Shown here piece by piece: positions 44,069 to 53,374 of a stretch of 64,000 nt of DNA (the stretch's first letter is position 1; each line of letters begins with the position of its first letter). The translations under genes and the position numbers were made by a program. The DNA is taken from NCBI RefSeq assembly GCF_903166585.1, contig NZ_CAESCM010000007.1, positions 124,001 to 188,000 on the forward strand, in the 5' to 3' direction. Below the pieces are notes generated by a model. It searched no databases. It saw nothing but the letters and a program-made list of their open reading frames with translations, and was not told where the DNA came from. Source of the DNA: Pedobacter ghigonis (GTDB taxonomy: Bacteria; Bacteroidota; Bacteroidia; Sphingobacteriales; Sphingobacteriaceae).

Positions 44069-45511
44069 TTATCTGATTTTTATGTTGAAAATATCTTTTA
44101 ATACTTTTTTTGCGGCATTATAGCCACACATGCCATGCACGCCTCCTCCAGGCGGGGTAGACGACGAGCAGATGTACAAGCCTTTGGCAGAGGTTTTATA
44201 TGGCGACCACCTTAAGGCCGGACGGGTAAACAATTGTCCGAGGTCTAATATTCCTCCGTTTATATCCCCGCCGATATAGTTTCGGTTATGCGCTTCCATC
44301 TGTTCGGTATTCATGGTGTGTTTTGCAAGGATTAAATCTTTAAAACCCGGGGCAAAACGTTCTACCTGACTTTCGATCAGACTTGTCATATCCTGTTTCG
44401 ATCCGTTGGGAACATGGCAGTAGGCCCAGGCCGTTTGTTTTCCTTCGGGTGCACGCGATGGATCGAACAAACTCTGCTGTGCCAAAAGCACAAAAGGTTT
44501 TTCTGCCTGCCTGCCTTTACTGGTCATCAGTTCGCCTTCGGCTATTTCCTCGAAAGTATTGCCCAGGTGTATGGTTCCTGCGGTACGGCATGCTTCGGCA
44601 GTAAATGGAATATGTCCGTCCAGTGCCCAATCTACTTTAAACACCCCCATACCGTAACGGTAACGTTCGAGCTGCCATTTGTAAATACTGGAGAATTTAT
44701 GCCCTGCGATCTGCAACAATTGTTTCGGGGTTACATCAAAAAGCACCGCATGGGCAGAAGGCAATTGATCCAAAGCAGTAACAAAGGTTCCGGTTTCGAT
44801 TTTTCCGCCCAGCGATTTAAAGTAACCAGCCAATGCATCCGCAATAAATTTTGATCCGCCTTTGGGAATCGGCCAGCCTTTAAGGTGTCCGCTGGCCATT
44901 AATACCAAGCCAATGGCCGTAGTGCTTAAATTGCTTAGGGGTTGTATGGCATGTGCAGCCATTCCGGCAAAAAGTCCGCGGGCGTGCTTTTCTTTAAAGC
45001 GTTTTACAAAACCTGTAGCACTGCTCAGGGCTTTTAATCCAAAACCTGCCATTGCCAATGGGTGCTTAGGGAAATGTAAAGGTCCCAAAGCATCTTCATC
45101 AATCAGTGGCCATGCTGCTGTGATGTTTTCCATCAGGGAAGTATAGGTTTTGGCATCAGTACCCAAGTATTGAGCAGTTTTTTGGATGGAATGATCCAGT
45201 ATGGCAGCACTACCATCATCAAAAGGATGGGCCGCAGCCAAAACAGGTTGCAGGTATTCCAATCCATGCTCAGCCAAAGGCAGGGTTTTAAAAAAGGGCG
45301 AAGCCAACGCCATGGGGTGAATAGCCGAACATACATCGTGCGTAAAGCCAGGCAAAGTGAGTTCGGCCGAGCTGAGTCCGCCCCCAATCACCTCTTTACC
45401 TTCTATTATCAAAACGGAAAGCCCCTGTTGCTGCAAAAGGATAGCCGCAGCCAGTCCGTTTGGCCCCGATCCTACTACAATTGCATCATAATCCCGTTTT
45501 TCTGGTTTCAT
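44069..45511 (-). CDS. NAD(P)/FAD-dependent oxidoreductase, phytoene desaturase-like
   Basis: 480 residues. The FAD loop is at the start: YDAIVVGSGPNGLAAAILLQ, followed by LIIEGKEVIGGGLSS. The fold runs to the C-terminal PPGGGVHGMCGYNAA with the flavin contact typical of the phytoene desaturase/PYROXD2 group. The substrate cannot be told. Its place between the sulfite oxidoreductase and the exporter, with 4- and 15-base gaps, suggests cotranscription but not an obvious role in sulfur oxidation. Confidence 0.85.
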   Translation of the reverse strand: MKPEKRDYDAIVVGSGPNGLAAAILLQQQGLSVLIIEGKEVIGGGLSSAELTLPGFTHDVCSAIHPMALASPFFKTLPLAEHGLEYLQPVLAAAHPFDDGSAAILDHSIQKTAQYLGTDAKTYTSLMENITAAWPLIDEDALGPLHFPKHPLAMAGFGLKALSSATGFVKRFKEKHARGLFAGMAAHAIQPLSNLSTTAIGLVLMASGHLKGWPIPKGGSKFIADALAGYFKSLGGKIETGTFVTALDQLPSAHAVLFDVTPKQLLQIAGHKFSSIYKWQLERYRYGMGVFKVDWALDGHIPFTAEACRTAGTIHLGNTFEEIAEGELMTSKGRQAEKPFVLLAQQSLFDPSRAPEGKQTAWAYCHVPNGSKQDMTSLIESQVERFAPGFKDLILAKHTMNTEQMEAHNRNYIGGDINGGILDLGQLFTRPALRWSPYKTSAKGLYICSSSTPPGGGVHGMCGYNAAKKVLKDIFNIKIR

Positions 45512-45515
45512 TTGG

Positions 45516-46769
45516 TTATTTTATGGTTTCCGGTTTAAATAAAACGGTTCCGTCATTTTTGATCTGCCATGCAGTAATTGGATTCATGTGGTAACCACCC
45601 AGGTTTACGCCACGGGCTTCTACCAATTGTGCTAAAGTGGGCTGTAAATAGCCGGTTTCGTCGGTAACGCGGCTTAAGATTTCAGTAGCCTCGCCTTTCC
45701 AATTCCACAGGTGCCTAAAATAAGTATGTGCCTTACTGAGCACTGGCTCCTGCAAATTGGCCAACTGCCACGTTTTTCCGGCATCGGTACTTACTTCTAC
45801 CTTTTCTACCTTCCCCCTGCCACTCCATGCAATTCCACGTATTTCTACCCAGCCCTTATTTACCTGTTGCGGGTAAGATGGATAGGTAATAATGGAACGC
45901 GCATCCAGCTCAAAGCTAAACATTCTGATTTTATCTTTTACCGCGTAAGTATATTTTGACGTTTCTTCCCTGGTCATGTAGGGTTCTTCCGAAAGTTCGA
46001 TACGCCTTAGCCATTTAATGTTCATATTGCCTTCAAAACCGGGCAAAAGCAGCCTGATGGGATAACCCTGCTCGGGCCGTATGGCTTCACCGTTCTGTGC
46101 ATAAACTATCATGGCATCATCCCAGGCTTTTGCAATCGGGATGGTGCGGGTCATTACGGCAGCATCCGAGCCTTCGGCCAAAAACCATTTGGCTTTATCG
46201 CTAATGCCCACTTCGTTAAATATGGTTGATAGCATTACGCCCGTCCACTCGCTTTGACTGGTTAGGCCTAAAATATCTTGCAGAGTCATTTCGGTTTTGC
46301 CCGTACGGAAGTTACCAGCGCATTCGATAAAACAGGTACGGGTAACAGATGGAAACCTTTTGATATCGGCAAGGTTAAACTTCATCGGGTTATCGACCAG
46401 ACCATGGATCAGCAGTTCGTGTTTTGCCGGGTCGATGGTTGGAATACCTGCATGATGGCGTTCAAAATGAAGATCGGCCGGGGTAATGGTACTGTGCAGA
46501 TCCTGCAAAGGGGTACGCGAAGAAATATCGGAAGGTTTACGTACCGGCTGCTCAAATGTTGAGCGTTTACCCAAAGGGCTTGGCCCGGGGCCTACGATTT
46601 TGGTTGGATCGTCGGCAATATCCGGCAGCGTAGTTGTTTCAGTTTGTATTTCATCAGCAAACAGCGATTGTACAGGCAAAACTGCAGCAGCAATTACTCC
46701 TCCCAATAAAGTACGCCTGCTGATTTTACCAGTGGCTATTTCCTGATTATTATTCCTGCTCTTTTCCAT
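45516..46769 (-). CDS. Molybdopterin sulfite/sulfane oxidoreductase, SoxC/SorA-like
   Basis: 417 residues. A twin-arginine signal (ISRRTLLGGVIAAAVLP) fits export of a folded molybdoenzyme. The sulfite oxidase core shows LLIHGLVDNPMKFNLADI, the molybdenum-binding Cys in CFIECAGN, and WTGVMLSTIFNEVG. A C-terminal dimerisation domain follows (WVEIRGIAWSGRGKVEKVEV). The FPSVTRTCFIECAGN pattern is close to SoxC sulfane dehydrogenases. Electrons should pass to the cytochrome c encoded just before it, whose stop overlaps this start (TAATG). The product sulfate could leave through the YeiH-type exporter. Whether sulfite or a sulfane group is oxidised is not decided. Confidence 0.88.
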   Translation of the reverse strand: MEKSRNNNQEIATGKISRRTLLGGVIAAAVLPVQSLFADEIQTETTTLPDIADDPTKIVGPGPSPLGKRSTFEQPVRKPSDISSRTPLQDLHSTITPADLHFERHHAGIPTIDPAKHELLIHGLVDNPMKFNLADIKRFPSVTRTCFIECAGNFRTGKTEMTLQDILGLTSQSEWTGVMLSTIFNEVGISDKAKWFLAEGSDAAVMTRTIPIAKAWDDAMIVYAQNGEAIRPEQGYPIRLLLPGFEGNMNIKWLRRIELSEEPYMTREETSKYTYAVKDKIRMFSFELDARSIITYPSYPQQVNKGWVEIRGIAWSGRGKVEKVEVSTDAGKTWQLANLQEPVLSKAHTYFRHLWNWKGEATEILSRVTDETGYLQPTLAQLVEARGVNLGGYHMNPITAWQIKNDGTVLFKPETIK

Positions 46770-47368
46770 TACTTTATTTCGGGGCCTCCTTTACGATCGT
46801 CCATAATAAACAGTTTTTTAGCTGGCATTACTACTTTGTACAGGTTTTTGGCATCGAGCACCAAATCTGCTTTGATAATTTTGTTGGCATTGAGCAGATA
46901 GGCCGTTATGCTGTAAACCTCATCATTACTTAAGGATCCGGGAAGATTGTAAGGCATGGCGCGGCGCATATAATCGAACAAAGTTGTGGCATAAGGCCAG
47001 TAATTGCCGATGGTTTTTGACTTGCTGGTGGCCGATGTATCGCCTACCAAAGCATTCCCAGGGAGTTTTACGCCGGACTTTTCGGTACCCTCAGCACCAT
47101 GGCATACGGCGCATTTAAGCGCATACAATGTCTTGCCCTTTTTTACATCGCCCTGCCCTGCCGGCAATCCCTTCCCATCCGAACGAACGTCGATATCCCA
47201 GGCTGCGATTTCCTGAGTGGTAGCCGGCCGGCCAAAACCAAATTTAGCCGGCCGCTTTAAGCTGTCAGTTAAGGGCAATTGAGCCTGCATGGGTACGAAT
47301 GCCGTTTTTAGCGACATCAATAACAAGGCTACAGGAAATGCCAGTATGAGAACCGTTTTTTTGTTCAT
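46769..47368 (-). CDS. Exported monoheme cytochrome c, partner of the molybdoenzyme
   Basis: 199 residues from ATG 47368, which starts a clean signal peptide (MNKKTVLILAFPVALLLMSL); an ATG seven codons earlier would overlap the upstream frame and is less likely. One heme motif, CAVCHG, is seen in GKTLYALKCAVCHGAEGTEK. A methionine in MRRAMPYNLPG is the likely axial ligand. SoxD and SorB proteins do the same job, taking electrons from SoxC or SorA. The stop overlaps the molybdoenzyme start, so the pair is coupled. Confidence 0.85.
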   Translation of the reverse strand: MNKKTVLILAFPVALLLMSLKTAFVPMQAQLPLTDSLKRPAKFGFGRPATTQEIAAWDIDVRSDGKGLPAGQGDVKKGKTLYALKCAVCHGAEGTEKSGVKLPGNALVGDTSATSKSKTIGNYWPYATTLFDYMRRAMPYNLPGSLSNDEVYSITAYLLNANKIIKADLVLDAKNLYKVVMPAKKLFIMDDRKGGPEIK

Positions 47369-47372
47369 CGCC

Positions 47373-47639
47373 TTAATATTTACCTGCACTCAAAGTGCTC
47401 TTTGGTAATACATATTGCCTGTCGTAACGATCGAGCACCACGTAAATAGAATCTTTACGTTCGTTAATACCCGAAAGGATCACCCTCGAACCATCAGTAG
47501 TATCGTATTTAAGCACCATGCGATGACGTTTTACTTCTCTTGGTTTTTCAGCAAACTCACGATCCCTGCGGGTAGACCAGGCCGCTTTATCAATCATTTT
47601 GTTTTCATCGCCAATGTGCTCCCATGCAGCTTTACTGAT
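47373..47639 (-). pseudogene. 3' remnant of the first gene of the sulfur operon
   Basis: The frame from ATG 47597 gives 74 residues (MIDKAAWSTRRDREFAEKPR to STLSAGKY), but the same frame is open to about 47645 with protein-like content (SKAAWEHIGDENK), including a repeated KAAW, and has no start there. It looks like the C-terminal end of a longer protein cut off by the neighbouring intron-like sequence. The end (DGSRVILSGINERKDSIYVV, LDRYDRQYVLP) could be the tail of a DoxX-type membrane protein; that is only a guess. Four bases separate it from the cytochrome gene. Confidence 0.5.
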
Positions 47640-47738
47640 CCGCAGTCACCCACGACACCCTTGTCTCTAGCTAACACTTCCTACTGCTAAGCGTGTTCGG
47701 GACTCTAACCCTATAGTCGATTGCCATGCCCGGCGCAC
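47640..47738 (-). mobile_element. Likely 5' remnant of a group II intron downstream of a terminator
   Basis: Read leftward, the segment begins GTGCGCCGGGCATGG and contains GGTTAGAGTCCCGAACAC, GAGACAAGGGTGTCGTGGG and GACTGCGGATC, close to the 5' domain I of bacterial group II introns (GUGCG start, CCGGCAUGG, AAGUCCC, AAGGGUGUC, GGAUC). It starts one base after the T-run of the GH2 terminator, which is the target preference of class C introns. Only about 100 bases remain; no reverse transcriptase or domain V is present, and coding sequence of a broken gene follows at once. The assignment is from memory of such introns and needs a covariance search. Confidence 0.5.
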
Positions 47739-47739
47739 T

Positions 47740-47772
47740 AAAAAAAGTGATAACCGATATTCCGGTTATCAC
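47740..47772 (-). terminator. Intrinsic terminator of the GH2 gene
   Basis: GTGATAACCG (47747-47756) pairs perfectly with CGGTTATCAC (47763-47772); read on the minus strand it is followed by seven T. It lies 72 bases after the GH2 stop. Confidence 0.88.
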
Positions 47773-47843
47773 GCTGTAAGATCAACTGTAATTTTTGATT
47801 ATTTTATGCAATTACGGTTGCTAATAAATTGTTGTGGTATGAG

Positions 47844-49664
47844 TTACTCCACATTTAATTTTTTGCCTTCTTCAATGATGATTTTGTTAATCTCACTAAC
47901 GCGTTTGACATCCATCTTTTCAACTGCGCGATCGTAAGTTAGCAAACCATTCACTTCATGCTCAACATCGGTTGTTTGAGTGTAAACAGAAACACTTAGC
48001 CCTTTATATTTCATCAGCTGCTCAACCTGGTTCATCATCAGTACATAGCGGTCTGTTAGTGCTTCGCTGGTGGCTTCGTAAGCATAGGCGTTATTTTCTA
48101 CCGGCCACATGTGATCTCTTACAAAAAGACCAACACCACCATATTCGCCCAGGGATGCTGCCCGTTTATTGTCGGGTTTTGACGCCCCATACGGACCAAC
48201 ATAAATGTGTGTATCTACAAAATCACCATTACCAGGGTCACCGGCAGCTTTCTGGTAACCCGGATTATTATTGAAACCAGAATTTCCGTTAATCAACCGG
48301 GATGGATCATATTTTTTCACCCAATCCGTAATTTCGGGCACATCAAAAGCGCCCCAGTTTTCGTTAAAGGGCACCCAGGCAATGATCGAGGGCGAATTAT
48401 AATGTTCGTCCATAATGGCCTTAAGTTCCTTGCGAAAAGCCGTACGTACCCTTGCCGTATCCTCATGCTGATACCAGATTGCGGGCATGTCCTGCCAAAG
48501 CAATACCCCCATTTTATCGGCCCAGTAATAAAAGCGTTTAGGTTCGGTTTTCATGTGCTTACGGATAAGGTTAAAGCCGGCTTTCTTTGTAAATGCAACA
48601 TCTGATTTAAGTGCCTCATCTGTTGGTGCAGTCAAAATGCCATCTGGCCAATAGCCCTGATCGAGCAAGCCGACCTGCATGATAAACTTTCCATTCAGCA
48701 GCGGGCGCACTAGCCCCGAAACCTTTCCAAGCCTGATATCCCGCATACCAAAATAACTGCTTACTTCATCGGTAATTTTTCCATTGGCGGCTTTTAAAGT
48801 GATTTTTAAATCATATAAAAAAGGATCTTCAGGCGACCAGGCCCTGGGTTTCGGAATTGGCAAATAAAAAGTTTTCCCTGCACTGCCCTGAGCTTCTGCA
48901 ATTATTTTTTTGCCGTCCAACGCTACTGCCACAACCTCCGAAGGTAGCGCATCAACACTTACCTGAAGCCTGTTATTTTCCAGATCGGGCAATACACGGA
49001 TATTTTTAATGTGGACTTTATTAACCGGCTCGAGCCACACGCTCTGCCAGATACCAGAACTGAAAGTATAATCGCCACGCGGACCATTCTTTCCCGAAGG
49101 CATGCGGCCATCGTTAGGATCGTAGGCAGCAACAATAATTTCATTAACACCTCCTTTTAATAAAGCTGTAATATCAAAAGAAAAGGCATCATACCCGCCT
49201 GAATGCGTACCTGCCTTTTTACCGTTCACGAATACGGTGGCCTGATGGTCTACCGCCTCAAAATTAACCAGCACATTTTTTCCGTTCCAGGCCTTTGGGA
49301 TTTCAAAGCTCCTGCGGTACCACATATTGATTTCCTGTTTGCGCTCAATGCCTGAAATAACAGATTCCGGACAATAAGGCACCAGAATTTGTTGCGTATT
49401 GCCTTTAAAATCAAGTGCCGATTTTGGATCCTGGGCACTCATCTTTTCTTTTCCGCCAATGTAATCCCACTTGCCATTAAGCGATTGCCATTCCGCTCTT
49501 ACCAGTTGAGGACGGGGATATTCCGGAAAGGGATTTAAATTGCCTATTGCTTCTGCAGCCCACCTTGTTGGCAGTTTGGGCACCTGTGCGTTAAGATTTC
49601 CGTTAAATAACAGCTGCACCAGCACGAATATGGACAGGTAGATGGGTAAACTCGTTTTTTTCAT
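47844..49664 (-). CDS. GH2-family glycoside hydrolase (beta-galactosidase/glucuronidase type)
   Basis: 606 residues with a signal peptide (start KKTSLPIYLSIFVLVQLLF, end LNAQ). The sugar-binding jelly roll shows WYRRSFEIPKAWNGKNVLVN and GYDAFSFDITALLK; an Ig-like sandwich follows; the barrel holds NLIRKHMKTEPKRFYYWADK, the acid/base Glu in IIAWVPFNENWG and a nucleophile candidate in ASLGEYGGVG. The protein is shorter than LacZ and has no C-terminal domains, like many Bacteroidetes GH2 enzymes. Substrate is not readable. It stands alone with a terminator and the intron remnant behind it. Confidence 0.88.
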   Translation of the reverse strand: MKKTSLPIYLSIFVLVQLLFNGNLNAQVPKLPTRWAAEAIGNLNPFPEYPRPQLVRAEWQSLNGKWDYIGGKEKMSAQDPKSALDFKGNTQQILVPYCPESVISGIERKQEINMWYRRSFEIPKAWNGKNVLVNFEAVDHQATVFVNGKKAGTHSGGYDAFSFDITALLKGGVNEIIVAAYDPNDGRMPSGKNGPRGDYTFSSGIWQSVWLEPVNKVHIKNIRVLPDLENNRLQVSVDALPSEVVAVALDGKKIIAEAQGSAGKTFYLPIPKPRAWSPEDPFLYDLKITLKAANGKITDEVSSYFGMRDIRLGKVSGLVRPLLNGKFIMQVGLLDQGYWPDGILTAPTDEALKSDVAFTKKAGFNLIRKHMKTEPKRFYYWADKMGVLLWQDMPAIWYQHEDTARVRTAFRKELKAIMDEHYNSPSIIAWVPFNENWGAFDVPEITDWVKKYDPSRLINGNSGFNNNPGYQKAAGDPGNGDFVDTHIYVGPYGASKPDNKRAASLGEYGGVGLFVRDHMWPVENNAYAYEATSEALTDRYVLMMNQVEQLMKYKGLSVSVYTQTTDVEHEVNGLLTYDRAVEKMDVKRVSEINKIIIEEGKKLNVE

Positions 49665-49776
49665 AACAATTTTCGCTCTTATTTGGTCTGGTGAACAAGA
49701 TACTAAATTTTAACACAAACTAAATCGTTTTATTAAGCTAAACAGGGATCAAGCAGAAAAGTTGTGGAGTGAGGAA

Positions 49777-49815
49777 AAACAAAAAACCCTCTAATCAGAT
49801 TGACCAGAGGGTTTT
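49777..49815 (-). terminator. Intrinsic terminator of the tRNA-Pro transcript
   Basis: AAAACCCTCT (49783-49792) pairs with AGAGGGTTTT (49806-49815). On the minus strand a T-run continues after the hairpin. It lies 26 bases beyond the first tRNA-Pro. Confidence 0.8.
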
Positions 49816-49840
49816 TAACGGATTTTGAATCCTTGTTTCG

Positions 49841-49914
49841 TCGGGATGGCAGGATTCGAACCTACGACCTCCTGCTCCCAAAGCAGGCGCGATACCGGGC
49901 TACGCTACATCCCG
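49841..49914 (-). tRNA. tRNA-Pro (anticodon UGG), copy 1
   Basis: On the minus strand the acceptor stem CGGGATG/CATCCCG, a D-arm, an anticodon arm GCCTGCTTTGGGAGCAGG with anticodon TGG, and the T-loop GGTTCGAATCC are complete. No CCA is encoded. It is identical to the copy at 49968-50041. Confidence 0.95.
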
Positions 49915-49967
49915 AACTTGGTATCGATCTTTTTTTAATCCTGTTGTAAAGTGGATTGAACTTTTAG

Positions 49968-50041
49968 TCGGGATGGCAGGATTCGAACCTACGACCTCCT
50001 GCTCCCAAAGCAGGCGCGATACCGGGCTACGCTACATCCCG
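49968..50041 (-). tRNA. tRNA-Pro (anticodon UGG), copy 2
   Basis: Sequence identical to the first copy. The flanks on its right (GGTATCGATCTTTT) also repeat, so the pair arose as a tandem duplication of about 127 bases. Confidence 0.95.
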
Positions 50042-50144
50042 AACTTTGGTATCGATCTTTTATTTAACCTTATTTCTAAGGGATGGCAAAGATATGGATT
50101 TTATTGGGTTTTCCATTTTTTTTACCAACTTTTTTTTATTTCAG

Positions 50145-50231
50145 CGGTGAGGGCGGGATTCGAACCCGCGGTACCGTTACCAGTACGACAGTTTAGCAAA
50201 CTGTTCCTTTCGGCCTCTCAGGCACCTCACC
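50145..50231 (-). tRNA. tRNA-Ser (anticodon GCU)
   Basis: An 87-base class II tRNA on the minus strand: acceptor GGTGAGG/CCTCACC, anticodon stem ACAGTTTGCTAAACTGT with GCT, a long variable arm (CGTACTGGTAACGGTACCG) and T-loop GGTTCGAATCC. Confidence 0.95.
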
Positions 50232-50313
50232 TTTTCAACCTCCTTTTTTCGCCCTACCGGCGTTGTTTTGAGGTCTGCAAATATAGTAAAACAAGTTATT
50301 CTGCAAAAAAAAA

Positions 50314-52392
50314 TTATGATAATTGTTGATAATCTATGCGCACATGATAGATACTCATCAGCATCGTCTTGAATATCAATTTGATAGTTTCAATATCTTT
50401 TAACGTTAAATCGCAGTCATCAAGCTGATTTTGCTCCAATTTGTAGTTAATTATCCGTTCAACCAGGTCATTTATGTTCTGCGCATCGGGATTTTTCAGA
50501 CTTCTTGAGGCAGCTTCGACCGAATCTGCCAACATTAACACACCAGTTTCTTTGCTAAAAGGTATCGGTCCGGGGTAACGAAAAATGTTTTCGTCGACAA
50601 ATTTTTCGGGCGAATTTTTCAAAAACGACTGATAAAAATAATCGACCCGGGTATTTCCATGATGCGTTCTGATAAAATCGATAATCGCTTCGGGGATTTG
50701 GTTCTTCCTTAAAATCTCAATTCCTTTATGTACATGCTGAATAATAATCTGTGCACTTTGCTCATAAGGTAGCTTATCATGCGGACTAACCGCTGTATTC
50801 TGGTTCTCGATAAAATATTGCGGATTATCAACCTTACCAATATCGTGATATAAGGCACCAGCCCTTACCAGTACCGAGTTCCCTCCTATTTTAAATATCG
50901 CAGCCTCGGCAAGGTTAGCCACCTGCAACGAGTGCTGAAACGTGCCAGGCGCTTTAAAAGCAAGCTCTCTAAGCAGTTTATTATTGGTATTGGTGAGCTC
51001 GATCAGGGCTACATCCGAAGTAATGCCAAAAATACGCTCGAACAGGTAAATTAATGGATAGGCCAGCAGCGACAAAAGCACACTAAATACAAATGGAATA
51101 AAGTTAATCCATTCTATTTCGCGGAAAGAGCCCTCTCGGAGTAAAGCAATGCCTACAAAAGCCACGAAGTAGGCCAATAAAATAAACAGGGCCGAAACCA
51201 GAAACCGTTCGCGCTTAACAAAGTTTTTGATACTAAAAATGGCTACCATACCTGCCGTAACCTGATAAAACACAAATTCGAAACTGTTGGCAACAAAAAA
51301 ACCGGCTATTAAAATTACCAGCATATGCAGGTAAAGTGCCAAACGCGTATCGAAAAGAATCCTGATGATGATTGGAACCACACAGAACGGTATATAGTAT
51401 AAACTGGGGATTTCTATTTTTATAGCCCAGGTAAGCGCCAGCAACATACCCGTGGTTACAATCAGGATTAATGACAGCTGCCTGTTATCAGCGAAAATAT
51501 CTTTCCGGAAAAGAAACAGGAACGACATTAATATAGTAAGGATAAAACCAACCAGCACCACCTGCCCCAAATAAACCAGAGCCCTGCTACCTATCGTTTT
51601 GGTCTGCGCATCGTAAGTAGCCTTATACGATTCGAGTTTCTGGTAAATCTCCTCGTCTATTACATCGTTTTTAGCTACAATCAGCTCTCCTTTTTGCACC
51701 ATCCCCTTGGTGGTCGAAATATTGCTAATGGTATTGTCCTGTATTGTTTTGGTTAAACGCTCGTCGAATACAATATTTGGCGCAATATGATCGATTGCCA
51801 GATTGGCTACCAAATCGCCCATTACCGGATTGGGTGTCTTAAAATTATCTTTAAAAAAGTTCAGGGCAGTTTCGGCAGTAAAAACATCCTGCGTATTACG
51901 TTCCTGGGCTACATTATTTTCAATAAGCGAGAAATCGTAATTCTTGCCTCCAACCTGGTGTTTCACATTTAAGCCAATAATACCCTTCTGGTAAATGGTT
52001 TGCAGGAGTTTATAGGCCGAGCTTTTATAAGCATCCCTCCCCTTTTCATCAAGCTGCTTCGATTTCCATTTAATATCAAACTCGTTCGAAAACTCATCGA
52101 GCGCATTCGCCGTAATTTCCTTATCCAGCTGATAAACCGGCAAAATATCCTTCAGGGCGTTCTTTTTATCGGCACTTACCTGCGGACTCGTTTTTAAAAT
52201 CGCAAAACTGAAAGGCGAAATCAGGTCTTTATTTTTCCACACGGCATTTTTTTCAAACTCATACCTGAATCTGGGCTGTTTGGGCAAGAATAGCGTAATG
52301 ATAAAAACAGTAAATATCATCATCACATATTTCAGGTTGGATGAATATTTACGGTAAAGGATTTTGTGGGAATTTCTCTTGATTTTGGCCAA
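50314..52392 (-). CDS. 7TM-HD phosphodiesterase, PgpH family
   Basis: 692 residues, starting at TTG 52392 (AKIKRNSHKILYRKYSSN); no ATG gives a better start. A first membrane helix, an extracytoplasmic 7TMR-HDED domain (about 60-260), a block of seven helices (about 270-460) and a cytoplasmic HD domain with the metal motif LYHDIGKVDNP are in the order typical of PgpH/YqfF proteins, which hydrolyse cyclic di-AMP. The HD box is complete. The gene is divergent from the SPFH operon. Confidence 0.88.
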   Translation of the reverse strand: MAKIKRNSHKILYRKYSSNLKYVMMIFTVFIITLFLPKQPRFRYEFEKNAVWKNKDLISPFSFAILKTSPQVSADKKNALKDILPVYQLDKEITANALDEFSNEFDIKWKSKQLDEKGRDAYKSSAYKLLQTIYQKGIIGLNVKHQVGGKNYDFSLIENNVAQERNTQDVFTAETALNFFKDNFKTPNPVMGDLVANLAIDHIAPNIVFDERLTKTIQDNTISNISTTKGMVQKGELIVAKNDVIDEEIYQKLESYKATYDAQTKTIGSRALVYLGQVVLVGFILTILMSFLFLFRKDIFADNRQLSLILIVTTGMLLALTWAIKIEIPSLYYIPFCVVPIIIRILFDTRLALYLHMLVILIAGFFVANSFEFVFYQVTAGMVAIFSIKNFVKRERFLVSALFILLAYFVAFVGIALLREGSFREIEWINFIPFVFSVLLSLLAYPLIYLFERIFGITSDVALIELTNTNNKLLRELAFKAPGTFQHSLQVANLAEAAIFKIGGNSVLVRAGALYHDIGKVDNPQYFIENQNTAVSPHDKLPYEQSAQIIIQHVHKGIEILRKNQIPEAIIDFIRTHHGNTRVDYFYQSFLKNSPEKFVDENIFRYPGPIPFSKETGVLMLADSVEAASRSLKNPDAQNINDLVERIINYKLEQNQLDDCDLTLKDIETIKLIFKTMLMSIYHVRIDYQQLS

Positions 52393-52511
52393 AACGATGT
52401 AATTATTATATGTTCAAAATTAACATTTTTATCTCAATATACATTTTACTGATTTTGTTTGCAATTACCAGTTTTTATATTTTACTTTATGATATCAAAT
52501 TAATATCAATC

Positions 52512-53369
52512 ATGTATCAAGAAAAAATCATTAATCCGCCATCAGGCTATTTAACATTCGCCTTATTTTTAGCGCTTTTAGGCGCAGCTGTCTTTTGTTT
52601 TGTTAGCGAAAGCTTTATTTGGGGAGGTTGTATCCTGGCTTTCAATTTCTTTCTGGTTTTACCAGGATTGATCATCAATAACCCCAACGAATCGAAAGTA
52701 TTAACCCTTTTTGGTAAATATGTAGGTACAGTAAAAACCGACGGCTTTTTTTGGGTAAACCCCTTAACCAGCAAGAGAAAGGTTTCGTTGCGCGCCAACA
52801 ACCTGAACGGGCAGCAATTAAAGGTAAACGATAAACTGGGTAACCCGATTGAAATTGCTGCTGTTGTAGTTTGGAAAGTAAATGAAACGGCCAAAGCTAT
52901 TTTTTCGGTAGAGAATTACATGCAATACGTAAATATCCAGAGCGAGGCTGCAGTAAGGCATTTGGCCAATATTTTCCCTTACGATCACGCTGAGGGCGAA
53001 GAAAGCACTATTACCTTAAAAGATGGTGCCGAAAAAGTAAGCGAGCTTTTAGAAAACGAACTTAATGAACGCTTGTCAAGAGCTGGCATTGAGGTACTGG
53101 AAGCCCGTATTTCGCACCTGGCTTATGCACCTGAAATTGCGAGCGCCATGTTGCAACGCCAACAGGCTACAGCAGTAATTGCAGCACGTAAACTCATTGT
53201 TGAAGGTGCTGTAGGCATGGTAGAAATGGCTTTAGAGAAACTTTCGCAAAAAGGTATTGTTGAATTGGACGAAGAACGAAAGGCGGCAATGGTTAGCAAT
53301 TTATTGGTGGTGCTTTGCGGCGACCGCCATGTACAACCCGTTGTAAATACAGGTACTCTATATAACTAG
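52512..53369 (+). CDS. SPFH-domain membrane protein (band-7/stomatin type)
   Basis: 285 residues from ATG 52512. An ATG at 52410 would add 34 hydrophobic residues, but it lies only 17 bases from the divergent gene, leaving no promoter, and family members commonly begin like [12 protein letters not shown] here. Two membrane helices lead into the SPFH/PHB domain ([40 protein letters not shown]) and a coiled-coil end ([20 protein letters not shown]). Such proteins form membrane microdomain cages. In Bacteroidetes it is often followed by a small Arc-type protein, as here. Confidence 0.85.
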   Translation: MYQEKIINPPSGYLTFALFLALLGAAVFCFVSESFIWGGCILAFNFFLVLPGLIINNPNESKVLTLFGKYVGTVKTDGFFWVNPLTSKRKVSLRANNLNGQQLKVNDKLGNPIEIAAVVVWKVNETAKAIFSVENYMQYVNIQSEAAVRHLANIFPYDHAEGEESTITLKDGAEKVSELLENELNERLSRAGIEVLEARISHLAYAPEIASAMLQRQQATAVIAARKLIVEGAVGMVEMALEKLSQKGIVELDEERKAAMVSNLLVVLCGDRHVQPVVNTGTLYN

Positions 53370-53374
53370 GAACA

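Noticed and set aside
49973..50329. 118-codon plus-strand frame across the tRNA genes
   Set aside because: It is the well-known false protein (AGFEPTTSCSQ type) made by reading the complement of tRNA genes.
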